A stretch of 7,364 nucleotides of DNA from an uncultured Prevotella sp. Lineage in GTDB: Bacteria; Bacteroidota; Bacteroidia; Bacteroidales; Bacteroidaceae. The stretch spans positions 1 through 7,364 of the forward strand of contig CABSIA010000148.1 in assembly GCA_902477645.1 (NCBI GenBank). Direction: 5' to 3'. Below, in pieces: positions 7,212-7,364 of this stretch (positions are counted from its first letter, which is position 1; every line of letters begins with the position of its first letter). The position numbers and the translations under genes were made by a program. The notes under the pieces were generated by a model. That model saw nothing but the letters and a program-made list of their open reading frames with translations, was not told the DNA's origin and did not search any database.

Positions 7212-7364
7212 TTAAAAAGTCAAGCCTGTAGCCACACATACGGCAGTAAGAACCAGCACGAACAGCATGAAAGGCATGATATATTTCCACTCAAGCTTCA
7301 AAATCTGGTCAACGCGCAGACGTGGGAAAGTCCAGCGTACCCACATAAGAAGCCATACCACGAA
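7212..7364 (-). CDS. nuoH: NADH-quinone oxidoreductase (complex I) subunit H, C-terminal 50 residues (5' end beyond the right edge)
   Basis: Reading in from the right edge on the minus strand there are 50 sense codons, then TAA at 7214-7212. The visible part has the highly conserved NuoH/ND1 tail: R-W-T-F-P-R-L-R-V-D-Q at fragment residues 10-20 and W-K at 26-27. It ends with the last TM helix (about 29-48). NuoH is the membrane anchor for the peripheral arm and forms the quinone-entry channel and the start of the proton path. The cysteine and charge pattern of the quinone chamber lies outside the window. The stop codon is 3 nt from the alternative TTG start of nuoI and 27 nt from its ATG, consistent with one operon. 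Confidence 0.93.
   Translation of the reverse strand, partial: FVVWLLMWVRWTFPRLRVDQILKLEWKYIMPFMLFVLVLTAVCVATGLTF

Noticed and set aside
1..7364. Search for a hidden defence system, mobile element, CRISPR array or RNA gene
   Set aside because: Coding density is filled by conserved nuo genes and one nuclease. I saw no direct-repeat arrays, terminal inverted repeats, transposase motifs or tRNA-like folds. The nuclease is separately transcribed and has an export signal, which argues against a cytoplasmic defence role.
803..7364. Claim that this complex I lacks the NADH-oxidising module (NuoE, NuoF, NuoG)
   Set aside because: This is common in Bacteroidales, but those genes would lie to the right of the window, so the sequence here neither supports nor excludes it.

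Overview
The window is the distal part of a respiratory complex I (nuo) operon on the minus strand, followed by the start of a separate gene for a secreted-type nuclease. Three things point to a member of the Bacteroidota, most likely the order Bacteroidales: the style of the subunit sequences, a TAnnTTTG-type -7 promoter element in front of the nuclease gene, and the near absence of Shine-Dalgarno sequences at the gene junctions. I cannot name the genus from this sequence alone.

Reading in the direction of transcription (right to left), the order is nuoH (last 50 codons only), nuoI, nuoJ, nuoK, nuoL, nuoM and nuoN. Spacers are 3-27, 6, -4, 6, 14 and 21 nt, so this is one polycistronic unit whose promoter and early genes (nuoA-D, and whatever electron-input subunits exist) lie outside the window. 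NuoI is the two-cluster [4Fe-4S] subunit of the peripheral arm. NuoH sits at the quinone-site junction. NuoJ, NuoK and NuoN form the proximal membrane arm. NuoM and NuoL are the distal antiporter-like pump modules. Together they couple electron transfer to a menaquinone-type acceptor (inferred from lineage) to ion translocation.

About 30 nt past nuoN is a perfect 15-bp hairpin with A/T flanks, a clear intrinsic terminator that can work in both directions. Beyond it, a promoter element at 630-637 drives a minus-strand gene starting at 591. It encodes a beta-beta-alpha-metal (DNA/RNA non-specific) endonuclease with an N-terminal export signal, and it runs off the left edge of the window after 197 codons.

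I found no mobile element, CRISPR array, tRNA or rRNA gene, and no undescribed system. The most notable point is in NuoM. The lysine in the middle of TM7, which is important in E. coli (Lys234), is a leucine here, while a histidine occupies the position that carries a functional histidine in NuoL. A second point is an almost ideal Shine-Dalgarno sequence hidden in the last codons of nuoJ, in front of nuoK.
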